A stretch of DNA of 64,000 nt from Rhodobacteraceae bacterium NBU2976. Its GTDB lineage: Bacteria > Pseudomonadota > Alphaproteobacteria > Rhodobacterales > Rhodobacteraceae. Positions 1-8,772 of the stretch are shown one piece after another. How positions within the stretch are numbered: the first letter of the stretch is position 1; each line of letters begins with the position of its first letter. Made by a program: the position numbers and the translations under genes. A model generated the notes under the pieces. That model was not told the origin of the DNA. It saw only the letters and a program-made list of their open reading frames with translations, and did not search any database. Location of the stretch: the NCBI GenBank assembly GCA_023630215.1, contig JALPRQ010000001.1, positions 1,612,001 to 1,676,000 on the forward strand. The letters run 5' to 3'.

Positions 1-723
1 CACAAGAATACCGGCTTTTTCTTCTTCGATCACATCAAGGATGATCTGCGCGACACTGTCCCGCCCGCGGGCCTTTAGCACTGGGTGGGCTGGGATTTCA
101 TGGCGATCCAGATGGTCCATGATCGGTTTCAACTTGCGCTCAAAATCATCCGCATGTCCGATGGTCAGCACAGCGACCTCGGTCTTAGATTCCAGAATCT
201 GCATCGCATCTGCCATGGCCCGCGCCGCCGCACGACGCCCGTCCCACGCAAGCACGGCACGTTCGTTCAATGCCTCCGTCCGGTAGTCGGCGGGCACGAC
301 CAGCACCGGGCGACCGGAATTGCGGGCCACCACATCGGGGTGGACCTCCATATGCTGATAATCGCTGTCTTTTTCCGGGTTGCCCATGACGATCAGGTCA
401 TAGGTCCGCGCAACCTCCATCAGCTTGGCGTCAGCTTCGCCAAACACATCCAGATAATGGACCTTTTCGGCGGGCAGATCGACGGTGGCGGTTTCAAAAT
501 TCTTGCGCACTTCGCCGCGATGCTCGCGATCGGCATCTTCCAGTTGCTGCATCGCAACTTGTGGAAAATGACCGCCATAGGAATAAAGGATATTTGGCAA
601 ACCATGGGTCAACACCCCGGTCAGGTGCGCATCGTATTTCTTCGCCATCAAAATGGCGACATTCAGCGCACATTCGGCGGATTTCGTACCATTATAGGCC
701 ACAAGGATATTCTTGATCGACAT
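1..723 (-). CDS. Universal stress protein (UspA family), 3' end cut by window edge
   Basis: Reading leftward from the ATG at 721-723 gives 241 uninterrupted codons that run off the left edge, so the C-terminus is missing. The product starts MSIKNILVAYNGTKSAECAL, the beta-strand/ATP-loop opening of UspA domains. A second strand-loop unit (VLAWDGRRAAARAMADAM) lies near residue 170, so this is a tandem two-domain Usp protein of the size usual for that subfamily (about 270-280 aa). A GGAGG Shine-Dalgarno sits just upstream of the ATG. Usp proteins are cytoplasmic nucleotide-binding stress proteins; the specific role is not visible here. The open frame on the opposite strand at 85-786 is its shadow. 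Confidence 0.85.
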   Translation of the reverse strand, partial: MSIKNILVAYNGTKSAECALNVAILMAKKYDAHLTGVLTHGLPNILYSYGGHFPQVAMQQLEDADREHRGEVRKNFETATVDLPAEKVHYLDVFGEADAKLMEVARTYDLIVMGNPEKDSDYQHMEVHPDVVARNSGRPVLVVPADYRTEALNERAVLAWDGRRAAARAMADAMQILESKTEVAVLTIGHADDFERKLKPIMDHLDRHEIPAHPVLKARGRDSVAQIILDVIEEEKAGILV

Positions 724-792
724 GACAACCTCCGTCATCGGGCTTCGTTAACCCAAGGTAACAGAGGCAAGAGTCATCCACCTTGATTTAGA

Positions 793-1380
793 TCAGTCGC
801 GATATAGACGCAGAGATCCTTCGACGATTTCGATCCGGTCAAACCGTTTCAGATACTCCATCCCCAATAGCGAGATATCAAGCTCTCCACCATTGACCGA
901 GGCCCGCACATCATAATCGAAGAATTCGCCAAATTCGAAACGGTCCAAGCGGATCGGGGCGGTTTTTACCAACCCGTTCGCGGTCATGGCTGACCCAAAA
1001 TAGCGAAGCGCGTCCGTATCAATGCCCACCCGTTCGGCATCTGCCTGTGTCAGAACAATATCAGTAGCCCCGGTATCGACGAAAAATTCCACCCAAACAT
1101 CGTTGACCTTGATATCGGCATAGTAATGACCATCCCGCGCAATCGGCAATGTGATCGCCGAGGCGGTCACATCATGCCCCTGACGCGGGAAAAACTGCTC
1201 GCTCAACACATCCTTGAAGCCATAGGCAATCACGATCCCCAGAAAGATCAACACCCAGATTGCGGCATGTTGCAAGCCCTGTCCCAACCGGTCGCGATAT
1301 TGCATGAATACGTATGATCCAACCGCCAGCGCAAACAGGCCGTAATAAACGAAGTCAGCAATTTCCGGACCGTTCATCAC
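793..1380 (-). CDS. Membrane-anchored retropepsin-like aspartic protease (clan AA, TIGR02281 type)
   Basis: The 195-residue protein has two N-terminal hydrophobic segments (about 8-26 and 39-54), then a soluble domain with the retroviral-type aspartic protease signature VDTGATDIVL, catalytic Asp102, followed by the second conserved hydrophobic-Gly stretch (LLGMEYLKRF). One such domain per chain implies a homodimer, as in retropepsins. The family is widespread in alphaproteobacteria with unknown substrates; here it would face the periplasm. Its ATG overlaps the stop of the MarC-family gene by 4 bp (ATGA), so the two are translationally coupled within the ABC-F-marC-protease operon. Confidence 0.82.
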   Translation of the reverse strand: MMNGPEIADFVYYGLFALAVGSYVFMQYRDRLGQGLQHAAIWVLIFLGIVIAYGFKDVLSEQFFPRQGHDVTASAITLPIARDGHYYADIKVNDVWVEFFVDTGATDIVLTQADAERVGIDTDALRYFGSAMTANGLVKTAPIRLDRFEFGEFFDYDVRASVNGGELDISLLGMEYLKRFDRIEIVEGSLRLYRD

Positions 1381-2003
1381 GCCCCTCCCATCAAACCAAA
1401 GTCCCGTAGCCCGTCCAGCACAAACTGCACCGCCAGCGCCGCCAGGAACATGCCCAACAAGCGCGTGATGATGTTCGTGCCGGTATGGCCCAAGGCTTTT
1501 TCTATCGGGGCTGCCATCAGGAAAAAGATAAGCGTGATCGCGACAACTGCAAGCATGACCGCGTATACCATGACCTGACCGGTCACCTCACCGCTTTGCT
1601 GCCCCACCAACAGGATCATCGAGGTCATTGCCCCTGGACCGGCAATCAGCGGCATCCCCAGCGGAAACACAGACGGGTCGGGATGGGGGTCCGCCTCGGC
1701 TGATTGTTCACGGCGTTTGCTGCGCCGTTCAAACAGCATTTCCAGCGCCGTCAGGAACAATAATATCCCTCCGGAAATCCGAAAGGCAGGCATAGAAATG
1801 CCAACCTTGCTCAGCACAAATTCTCCGGCAAAGCCAAACACCGCCAACACGCCCGCCCCCACCAGACAAGCGCGTAATGCGATGACCCGGCGTTGCGCGG
1901 CACCCATGCCGCGGGTCAGGGCGACAAACATGGGCGCCAGTCCAATCGGGTCAATAATGACGAAAAGCGTCACAAATGCCGTTGTGGCTAAATCAAGCTC
2001 CAC
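1377..2003 (-). CDS. MarC family integral membrane protein
   Basis: This 208-residue, very hydrophobic protein has about six membrane segments. The conserved N-terminal signature IIDPIGLAPMFVALTRG lies at about residues 16-32, and a second family motif, PLAI-type (here PLGMPLIAGPGAMTS), at about 114-128. MarC (UPF0056) proteins are inner-membrane proteins of unknown transport role; the old link to multiple antibiotic resistance has not held up for E. coli MarC. The start overlaps the 3' end of the ABC-F gene by 11 bp, and its stop overlaps the start of the protease gene. Confidence 0.85.
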   Translation of the reverse strand: MELDLATTAFVTLFVIIDPIGLAPMFVALTRGMGAAQRRVIALRACLVGAGVLAVFGFAGEFVLSKVGISMPAFRISGGILLFLTALEMLFERRSKRREQSAEADPHPDPSVFPLGMPLIAGPGAMTSMILLVGQQSGEVTGQVMVYAVMLAVVAITLIFFLMAAPIEKALGHTGTNIITRLLGMFLAALAVQFVLDGLRDFGLMGGA

Positions 2004-3840
2004 CCGCAGCCTCCAGTTTTTCCAACGCCTGTTCCCAAAGCGATTCCGCGCGTTTCAACCCTTCTAGCACCTCGGCATGTTTGATGTGCCATTTTTCCAG
2101 CTCGTCCTTGCTGGCCTTTTGGTAAAACTCAGGGTCGGCGAACCGCGTTTCCAGCTTTTGGCGCATGTCCTCCAACTTGCTGACACGTTCTTCGGCTTTG
2201 CCAACTTCGGACTGCAATGCTTGCTTGTTGACCTTGGGTTTCGGTTTTGCCTCTTCCTTTTTGCGAGGCGTCGCCATACCCCGTTCGGACAGCAAGAGCG
2301 TGCGATAAGCATCCAGATCATCGTGATAGGGCGTCACGCGCCCATCTTTAACCAGCCAAAGCCGGTCCGCCACCATTTCGATCAGATGCGGGTCATGACT
2401 GACAAGGATCACCGCCCCTTCATAGTTATTCAACGCTTGCACCAATGCCTCCCGGCTCTGGATATCCAGGTGGTTGGTCGGTTCGTCGAGAATAATAATC
2501 TGTGGCTTGTCAATCGTTGCGATCAGAAGCGAGAGCCGCGCCTTTTGCCCACCTGACAGCCGCCCGACTTCGGTATCTGCGATATCCGCGGTAATGCCGC
2601 CACTTGCCAAACGGGCACGGATTTTGCCGGGCAGTTCGTCAGGGCGAAGGCGGCGGATATGGTCTATGGGGGTTTCGTCCAGATGCAGTTCGTCGACCTG
2701 ATGCTGGGCAAAATACCCGATGCGCAGCTTGTTGGCCGTGTGAACCGTGCCTTCCAGCGGGTCAAGACGGTTCGACAGCAGTTTCGACAGCGTCGATTTC
2801 CCCTGACCGTTAGCGCCGAGCAGCGCGATCCGGTCATCCGGGTCGATGCGTAAGTCAAGGTTACGCAACACCGGCTGGCCATTATACCCAACCGATACCC
2901 CATCCAAACGAATGATTGGGGGGGACAGTTCGCCATCACTTTCAAAACTGAACCCGGTCACATGATCTTCAAGGATCGGCCCCAACTGTTCCATCCGCTC
3001 TAACGCCTTGATGCGGGATTGAGCCTGCCGGGCCTTGGACGCCTTATACCGGAACCGATCGATATAGGATTGCATATGCGCCCGCGCGGCATCCTGTTTC
3101 TTTTTCGCCGCGACTAGTTGTTCCTGTTTCGCCGCGCGTTCGCGTTCAAACGTGTCGTAATTGCCGCCATAAAGCGTCAGCTTTTTTTGATCCAGATGCA
3201 GGATCGCGTTGACAGCCCGGTTCAAAAGACCGCGGTCGTGGCTGATGATCAGAACGGTGTGGGGGTATTTCTGAAGGTAACTCTCCAACCAGATCGACCC
3301 TTCAAGGTCCAGATAGTTGGTCGGTTCGTCCAGAAGCAGGAAATCTGGCGCGGAAAACAGAACAGCCGCCAGCGCTACCCGCATCCGCCACCCGCCGGAA
3401 AAATCTGCGCAGGGGCGGGCCTGCGCATCCGCATCAAATCCCAAACCATGGAGGATCGAGGCCGCGCGTGCCTCTGCCGTGTGGGCGTCGATATCGGCGA
3501 GGCGAAGGTGAATATCTGCGATGCGCATCGGGTCGGTGGCGGTCTCGGCCTCTTCCAACAGCGATGCGCGTTCGGTGTCGGCGGCCAGAACCGTGTCCAG
3601 CAGGCTTTCGGGGCCGGCGGGGACCTCTTGTGCGACGCCACCGATGCGCGCACCCTTGGGGATTTCGATTTCCCCTTCGTCCAGAACCCATTCGCCCCGG
3701 ATCAGCCGAAACAGTGTGGTCTTGCCTGCGCCATTGCGTCCAACAATCCCCACCTTGTGCCCTGTGGGAATGATTGCACTTGCCCCCTCGATCAAGGGCT
3801 TGCCTTCGAGGCGAAAGGATATGTTTCGGATATTTAACAT
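1993..3840 (-). CDS. ABC-F family ATPase (Uup/EttA-like)
   Basis: A 615-residue soluble protein with two tandem ABC domains and no membrane segment, as in ABC-F translation factors. Walker A motifs are GRNGAGKT (residues 34-41) and GANGQGKS (about 341-348); signature motifs are FSGGW and LSGGQKARLS; both Walker B motifs read LLDEPTN-like. The linker between the domains carries a charged alpha-helical stretch, and residues from about 530 onward are rich in Lys/Glu and predicted coiled coil, as in Uup-type C-terminal domains. I place the start at the ATG before LNIRNISF because homology begins there; the open frame extends 23 codons further upstream. ABC-F proteins act on the ribosome to relieve stalling or antibiotic block; the subfamily cannot be fixed by eye. 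Confidence 0.9.
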   Translation of the reverse strand: MLNIRNISFRLEGKPLIEGASAIIPTGHKVGIVGRNGAGKTTLFRLIRGEWVLDEGEIEIPKGARIGGVAQEVPAGPESLLDTVLAADTERASLLEEAETATDPMRIADIHLRLADIDAHTAEARAASILHGLGFDADAQARPCADFSGGWRMRVALAAVLFSAPDFLLLDEPTNYLDLEGSIWLESYLQKYPHTVLIISHDRGLLNRAVNAILHLDQKKLTLYGGNYDTFERERAAKQEQLVAAKKKQDAARAHMQSYIDRFRYKASKARQAQSRIKALERMEQLGPILEDHVTGFSFESDGELSPPIIRLDGVSVGYNGQPVLRNLDLRIDPDDRIALLGANGQGKSTLSKLLSNRLDPLEGTVHTANKLRIGYFAQHQVDELHLDETPIDHIRRLRPDELPGKIRARLASGGITADIADTEVGRLSGGQKARLSLLIATIDKPQIIILDEPTNHLDIQSREALVQALNNYEGAVILVSHDPHLIEMVADRLWLVKDGRVTPYHDDLDAYRTLLLSERGMATPRKKEEAKPKPKVNKQALQSEVGKAEERVSKLEDMRQKLETRFADPEFYQKASKDELEKWHIKHAEVLEGLKRAESLWEQALEKLEAAGGA

Positions 3841-3952
3841 GGCCGAGGTGTGGCCGGATTTCCAAGAGCTGTCAATGGGGTGGGAATTGCCCCTTTTCCC
3901 CTGTCCCAAGGCATGTTACATGCGCGCCAAATCAACTTAGGGAACTCAAACC

Positions 3953-4375
3953 ATGGCAATCCAACGCACCTTCTCTATTATCAAACCTGACGCGACCAAG
4001 CGGAACCTGACAGGTCAAATCGTCGCCAAATTCGAAGAAGCCGGCCTGCGTGTCGTGGCCTCCAAGCGTATCCAGTTGACGCTGGCACAGGCGCAGCAGT
4101 TTTACGGTGTTCACAAAGACCGTCCGTTCTTTGACGAACTGTGCGAATTCATGATCTCTGAACCCATCGTTGTGCAGGTTCTGGAAGGCGAAGACGCGAT
4201 TGCGAAAAACCGCGAAGTCATGGGCGCCACCAACCCGGCAGACGCAGCTCCGGGCACGATCCGCAAAGAATATGCGCTGTCGATTGGCGAGAACTCTGTC
4301 CACGGGTCCGATGCCCCGGAAACCGCCGCCGAAGAAATCGCCTTCTTCTTCTCGGGTCTGGAACTGGTCGGCTAA
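3953..4375 (+). CDS. ndk: Nucleoside diphosphate kinase
   Basis: The 140-residue protein is full length for bacterial Ndk. It opens with the FSIIKPDA strand (Lys11) and carries the active-site motif NSVHGSD with the phospho-accepting His117. The enzyme moves the gamma phosphate from ATP to other (d)NDPs through the phosphohistidine, in the cytosol as an oligomer. The gene is transcribed divergently from the ABC-F operon across a 112-bp spacer and is followed 20 bp later by a strong hairpin terminator, so it is most likely monocistronic. AGGGA-type Shine-Dalgarno lies upstream. Confidence 0.98.
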   Translation: MAIQRTFSIIKPDATKRNLTGQIVAKFEEAGLRVVASKRIQLTLAQAQQFYGVHKDRPFFDELCEFMISEPIVVQVLEGEDAIAKNREVMGATNPADAAPGTIRKEYALSIGENSVHGSDAPETAAEEIAFFFSGLELVG

Positions 4376-4396
4376 ACGCTTACCATTCGGAAATTG

Positions 4397-4425
4397 AAAG
4401 CCGCCTTTCGGGGCGGCTTTTATTT
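4397..4425. terminator. Bidirectional rho-independent terminator between ndk and saccharopine dehydrogenase
   Basis: A 9-bp perfect stem AAAGCCGCC/GGCGGCTTT (4397-4405 with 4412-4420) encloses the loop TTTCGG and is followed on the + strand by TATTTT. The A-run on the 5' side gives a U-tract when read leftward too. It overlaps the last codon of the convergent dehydrogenase gene. Confidence 0.85.
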
Positions 4426-5451
4426 TGCCCGCTCAACCGCATCCCTAAAACATTGGGCCGCTGCCAGCCATTCCTCGCCATCAGGGTAGGCCAGAAGCGA
4501 GGGCAAAAGTTGTGCCGCGAAATCTTCCGAACTTTCGCGGGGCAAAAGGGACGGGAGGTTGTCGATTGCCGTCAGCTCTGTCTGACCAATCGTTAAAAAC
4601 GGCGCTTCCCAACGTGTCGGGTGGTCATAGATAGGCAACGGGTTAAAATCGCTGAACGGATCACAGGACACGTCAGCGATCATGGTGATCCGGTTGTCGG
4701 GGTTCGCCAGATCATCGTCGCTCAGCAGCCGTAAACCCGGTCCCGTCATCAGAACACAATTCACCAGCAGATCATGATCCATCAGCGCCGCGCGGTCCAG
4801 ATTGCGGGTTTCCGCGATATCCCATTCAGTGACGTTAAACCCGGCCAGCTTTAGCGCCTCGGTTGCGCCCGTGCCGGACCGGCCTTTGGCACCGATGACG
4901 ATGGCGCGGGCGGCAGGCCCTTTTATGGCGGTGATAATCTCTTCAACCTCGTGTCGCGTTGAAAAACTTTTCACACCCGCTTCGGGACCGGTGATCCCTT
5001 TGTCGCGCGCCAGATAACGCCATGCCGCCAGCGCCGCACCCATCCAGCCCGCCCAATAGCCAAACGCCGCCGTCCGCCTGCCGCCTTTGGTCAGATATTC
5101 CAAATCATAAAGCCGTCCGCCGCCGCGCGTGAACCGGGCGATTTCGTCCCGCCAGCCGACCTGATCTTTATAAAGGTGGGCGAAATGGATGAAGGCATGC
5201 CGCAACGCAGCCGGGGCGTCAGGCAGCTCTTTTAGCCCAAGGATCGTGTGATCAGCAGGGGCATTGACCCATGATCCCGCGTCGACCCGCTCGCACCCGG
5301 CATGGACATAATCCGCGGTTGCGAAGATGCGCTTGGCGCTGTCCTCCACAATCACGCGATGCCCGTTGCGGACAAGCGTTTCAGCTCCGTCAGGCGTCAA
5401 GGGCGCGCGCCGTTCCGTGGCGCGCGCTTCGTCGCGAAGATGAAAAATCAT
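4420..5451 (-). CDS. Saccharopine dehydrogenase (NAD+, L-lysine-forming), LYS1-like
   Basis: This 343-residue protein has the N-terminal alanine-dehydrogenase/PNT-like domain (LRDEARATERRAPLTPDGA), the motif GRRTAAFGYWAGWMGAALA, and a Rossmann segment with IVIGAKGRSGTGATEAL at about residues 186-202. These match the LYS1-type enzymes that split saccharopine to lysine and 2-oxoglutarate. In marine alphaproteobacteria such genes may serve lysine degradation or formation; no partner gene is adjacent. Its ATG overlaps the purN stop by 4 bp, so it is read as the last gene of the purM-purN operon, an unusual pairing of purine and lysine metabolism. Confidence 0.85.
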   Translation of the reverse strand: MIFHLRDEARATERRAPLTPDGAETLVRNGHRVIVEDSAKRIFATADYVHAGCERVDAGSWVNAPADHTILGLKELPDAPAALRHAFIHFAHLYKDQVGWRDEIARFTRGGGRLYDLEYLTKGGRRTAAFGYWAGWMGAALAAWRYLARDKGITGPEAGVKSFSTRHEVEEIITAIKGPAARAIVIGAKGRSGTGATEALKLAGFNVTEWDIAETRNLDRAALMDHDLLVNCVLMTGPGLRLLSDDDLANPDNRITMIADVSCDPFSDFNPLPIYDHPTRWEAPFLTIGQTELTAIDNLPSLLPRESSEDFAAQLLPSLLAYPDGEEWLAAAQCFRDAVERAK

Positions 5452-6053
5452 ATATCAGTCCCGAATATAGCCGTGGGCGTGCGATCACCCGTAACGAATT
5501 TTCGCAGCACGGCGGGATAAAGCTGATGCTCCACCCCCAGCACCCGCGCGGCCAGCGTGTCCGGCGTATCGCCCGCCAGCACGGGCACCACGGCTTGGCC
5601 AAGGATCGTGCCGCCGTCAAGCTCGGCGGAGACTTCATGGACCGAACAACCATGCACCATAACCCCGTCATCCAGTGCCCGCTGATGCGTGTGCAACCCT
5701 TTGTAAAGCGGCAGCAACGAGGGGTGGATATTCAGCATCTTGCCTTGCCAGCGCCGAATGAATCCTTCGGTCAATACCCGCATGAATCCGGCGAAGCAGA
5801 TGATGTCGGGGTTGGCGGACGCTAACCGTTCCGTCAGCGCCGCTTCAAACGCTTCCCGATCACCCTTGTAAGGACGGCTTTCGATCAGCGCGGTTTCGAC
5901 GCCCAGTTCGGCGGCTTTGGCCAAACCGCCCGCATCGGCGCGGTTCGCCAGCACCAGCACCGGATCTGCATAGCCGCCCGCCTGCATATCGCGAACCAAC
6001 GTCACCATGTTCGACCCCCCACCAGAGATCAGGATGACAACGCGTGGTCTCAT
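5448..6053 (-). CDS. purN: Phosphoribosylglycinamide formyltransferase (GART)
   Basis: A 201-residue folate-dependent formyltransferase acting in de novo purine synthesis (GAR to FGAR with 10-formyl-THF). It shows the N-terminal ISGGGSNM substrate loop, the catalytic Asn108 and His110 in [10 protein letters not shown], and the catalytic Asp146 in the SAELDGG segment. Length is normal for PurN. The ATG overlaps the purM stop (ATGA), so translation is probably coupled to purM. Confidence 0.97.
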   Translation of the reverse strand: MRPRVVILISGGGSNMVTLVRDMQAGGYADPVLVLANRADAGGLAKAAELGVETALIESRPYKGDREAFEAALTERLASANPDIICFAGFMRVLTEGFIRRWQGKMLNIHPSLLPLYKGLHTHQRALDDGVMVHGCSVHEVSAELDGGTILGQAVVPVLAGDTPDTLAARVLGVEHQLYPAVLRKFVTGDRTPTAIFGTDI

Positions 6054-7096
6054 GCCAGCGTGCCGTGATAGCGGATGCCTGCGCCATTGGTGACGGTGCC
6101 AATTTTGGTCACCGTTTCCCCATTGTCGGCAAAAACCCCTTCCAGCGTATTGGCGTGATCTGCGTCGACAATGGCGATCATGCCGATGCCACTGTTGAAG
6201 GTTTTGAGCAGTTCTTTCTGGTCCATCCCGGACTGATCAACCAGCCAGCGGAAGACCGGGGGCAGGGACCAGGCGGAGAGGTCGATATCCGCGCCCAATC
6301 CGTCGGGTAATGCCCGCGGCAGGTTTTCGGTCAGGCCGCCACCGGTAATATGCGCCAGCGCATGAAGCCCACCCTGCCGAATTGCCGCCATGGCAGCGGG
6401 GACGTAGATTTTTGTGGGGGCGAGCAGGGCTTCCCCCAACGTGCCACGCCCAAACGGGCAGGGCGCATCCCAACCGAGGCCGGACAGTTCCACAACCTTT
6501 CGCACCAGCGAATAGCCGTTGGAATGCACGCCATTCGATGCAAGGCCCAACAGGACGTCTCCTTCCTTAACCCCAGCGGGCAAGTTCGCACCCCGTTCCA
6601 TCGCACCGACACTGAACCCAGCCAGATCAAAATCCCCTGCCGCATACATGCCCGGCATTTCGGCCGTTTCGCCGCCCACCAGTGCCGAATTAGCCTGACG
6701 ACAACCATCGGCAATGCCTTCGACAATGCGGGCGGCCTGATCGACGTCAAGTTTACCGGTCGCGAAATAATCCAGGAAAAACAAGGGCTCCGCGCCCTGG
6801 CAGACCAAGTCGTTCACGCACATTGCCACCAGATCAATACCAACCGTGTCGACATATCCAGTTTCGATGGCAATTTTCAGTTTTGTGCCAACGCCATCGG
6901 TCGCGGCAACAAGGATCGGGTCGGCATATCCTGCGGCTTTCAGGTCGAACAAGGCGCCAAATCCGCCGAGCCCATCCATGACGCCCGGGCGCTGTGTGCT
7001 GGCCGCAGCGGGTTTGATCCGGTCCACCAAACTGTTGCCGGCATCTATGTCCACGCCGGCATCAGCATATGTCAGCCCGTTTCTGCGCTCTGTCAT
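6050..7096 (-). CDS. purM: Phosphoribosylformylglycinamidine cyclo-ligase (AIR synthetase)
   Basis: The 348-residue enzyme closes the imidazole ring in purine synthesis (FGAM plus ATP to AIR). It begins [20 protein letters not shown], a typical PurM opening, and carries [14 protein letters not shown], the ATP-binding [11 protein letters not shown] loop and [14 protein letters not shown] chose the ATG at 7094-7096, which has an AGGGAG Shine-Dalgarno; the frame remains open 26 codons further upstream but that part lacks homology. It is the promoter-proximal gene of purM-purN-saccharopine dehydrogenase and is divergent from the tRNA at 7201. Confidence 0.97.
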   Translation of the reverse strand: MTERRNGLTYADAGVDIDAGNSLVDRIKPAAASTQRPGVMDGLGGFGALFDLKAAGYADPILVAATDGVGTKLKIAIETGYVDTVGIDLVAMCVNDLVCQGAEPLFFLDYFATGKLDVDQAARIVEGIADGCRQANSALVGGETAEMPGMYAAGDFDLAGFSVGAMERGANLPAGVKEGDVLLGLASNGVHSNGYSLVRKVVELSGLGWDAPCPFGRGTLGEALLAPTKIYVPAAMAAIRQGGLHALAHITGGGLTENLPRALPDGLGADIDLSAWSLPPVFRWLVDQSGMDQKELLKTFNSGIGMIAIVDADHANTLEGVFADNGETVTKIGTVTNGAGIRYHGTLA

Positions 7097-7161
7097 GGAC
7101 GACTCCCTTTGCACAAAATTCCTGCCCGCTATAGCGAACCGCTTGACATAAGGGAAGCCAC

Positions 7162-7190
7162 TTGACCACCCCATGTCGAGTGACTATTCA
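7162..7190 (+). promoter_or_regulatory. Sigma-70-type promoter for the CAU tRNA
   Basis: TTGACC (7162-7167) and TATTCA (7185-7190) are separated by exactly 17 nt and end 10 nt before the first base of the tRNA. The spacing and position fit a housekeeping promoter. Confidence 0.5.
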
Positions 7191-7200
7191 GCGCCATGGC

Positions 7201-7276
7201 GGGCCTGTAGCTCAACGGTTAGAGCAGAGCGCTCATAACGCTTTGGTTGGGGGTTCAAATCCCTCCGGGCCTACCA
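7201..7276 (+). tRNA. tRNA with anticodon CAU, probably tRNA-Ile2
   Basis: A 76-nt cloverleaf with encoded CCA: acceptor GGGCCTG/CGGGCCT, D arm with GCTC...GAGC, anticodon loop CTCATAA (anticodon CAT), and a T arm with TTCAAAT loop. CAU can be elongator Met, initiator Met or the lysidine-modified Ile2 tRNA. The acceptor (GGGCCTG) is unlike elongator tRNA-Met of alphaproteobacteria and resembles their Ile2 genes, so Ile2 is preferred. It begins with G-T at position 1-72, and lacks initiator features. Confidence 0.93.
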
Positions 7277-7404
7277 TCATTTGCGGGCGATGTGACCGCA
7301 GACGTTGGAATAGGTTAACGGAATGACCTCTCCCGTCGCAACACCCCCGCACGGAACCTGCCAAGTAGGTTATCTTTGATGGCGTTAAAAGCGTCGAATT
7401 AGAC

Positions 7405-8742
7405 TTAGACGGGAATGGTTATCGAGGCGCGCAATCCCCCCAGTTCCTCGCTCTGCCGCAATTCCAACTGTCCGCCATGGGCGCGCACGATATCTGCCGT
7501 GATGGCCAGCCCCAGCCCAACCCCCGCACGTTCCTGATTGCGCGAAGGGTCAAGGCGCACAAAGGGTTGTAGCGCTTCCTCCCGCTTATCTTCTGGGATG
7601 CCCGGACCGTCATCATCAACTTGGATGATCAGTTTCAGATCCCGCAATTCGGCCCGGACGTGACAGTGATCGGCATATTTACTGGCGTTGGACAACAGGT
7701 TGCTGACCGCCCGTTTTATGGCCGTCGGACGCACCAAAATACTGCGCGAGCGGTCTGGCTCGGCGACAAATTCCAGTTCGACATTCTGCCCGGTTCGTGC
7801 AGCATTCCCCACCAGATCACGTAACAATTCTTCGATATTCACCTGTTCTGTGGCTTCGACACGATCCTGTCGTGCAAAGTCCAGAAACAGTTCCAGCATT
7901 TCTTCCATATCATTGATGTCGCGGCCAAGTTGCGTGACCTCTTCGCTCTCGTCCATCATGGCCAGCGAAAGTTTCATTCGGGTCAGTGGCGTTTTCAGAT
8001 CGTGACTGACGCCCGACAGCATCTGTGTGCGTTGTTCGATCTGTCGCTCCAGCCGCGATCGCATGGTCAGGAAGGCATAGCCGGCGCGTCGGACCTCGAT
8101 TGCACCTGCGGGCCGAAACTCCTCGGTGCGGCCCATCCCAAAGGCTTCCGAGACGCGGGCCAATTCGCGTATGGGTCGAATTTGATTGCGCAGAAACAGC
8201 ACCGAGATGATGGTCAACAACATCGAGGCGAAAATCATCAGCACCAATAACTGATGTGGATTGGTGGCGCTGACCCGATCGCGGGTAAACGAAACACTCA
8301 GTACCCCTTTCGAGGTCTGGATATCCAGCAACACCCGCCGCCAATCACTGGTCAGGTCCACCGACAGATCATGGTCAATATTCTCGGTAAGGGCACTGAT
8401 CATCTCTCGGCCGGACAGGTCATAGAAATAGCGCCGGATATAGGGTGAAAAAACACTGTCCTGATCCAACCGGAAGGTCATGCCAAAGGGTGTGGCATAT
8501 TCGTCCAGAAGCGCTTGCGCCTGCTCCTGATCCGAGTCGTCCAGCCTGTCCAATCTCTCCAGAATATAATTCAGCTCGACTGCAACTGGGCGGGTCATCT
8601 GGGTGGTGACCTTTTCGAAATGGCGCTGAATGAACACCATGCCGACGATCAATTGCAGCAACACCACGGGGAACAGCAGAATCAGCAATGACCGGCCGAA
8701 CAGGCTTCGGGGAAGCAGGGGTTTGATCCAGGCGAATATCAT
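7405..8742 (-). CDS. Sensor histidine kinase, EnvZ-like (orphan here)
   Basis: A 445-residue inner-membrane kinase: TM1 at about 17-38, a periplasmic region of about 125 residues, TM2 at about 165-185, HAMP at about 186-238, the H-box GVSHDLKTPLTRMKL with phospho-accepting His247, and a catalytic ATP-binding domain with N-box NLLSNASKYA, G1 DDGPGIP and G2 GVGLGLAI. This is the OmpR-partner (EnvZ) architecture. No response regulator gene lies next to it. It is 30 bp downstream of pcaB on the same strand and could receive read-through from the pca operon, but nothing shows that it senses aromatics. Confidence 0.88.
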   Translation of the reverse strand: MIFAWIKPLLPRSLFGRSLLILLFPVVLLQLIVGMVFIQRHFEKVTTQMTRPVAVELNYILERLDRLDDSDQEQAQALLDEYATPFGMTFRLDQDSVFSPYIRRYFYDLSGREMISALTENIDHDLSVDLTSDWRRVLLDIQTSKGVLSVSFTRDRVSATNPHQLLVLMIFASMLLTIISVLFLRNQIRPIRELARVSEAFGMGRTEEFRPAGAIEVRRAGYAFLTMRSRLERQIEQRTQMLSGVSHDLKTPLTRMKLSLAMMDESEEVTQLGRDINDMEEMLELFLDFARQDRVEATEQVNIEELLRDLVGNAARTGQNVELEFVAEPDRSRSILVRPTAIKRAVSNLLSNASKYADHCHVRAELRDLKLIIQVDDDGPGIPEDKREEALQPFVRLDPSRNQERAGVGLGLAITADIVRAHGGQLELRQSEELGGLRASITIPV

Positions 8743-8772
8743 GCGCGCAACGCTATCCGCGCCCGCCCCACG

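Noticed and set aside
85-786. Long + strand frame at the left edge
   Set aside because: It is antisense to the universal stress protein, which has a clear start, Shine-Dalgarno and family motifs.
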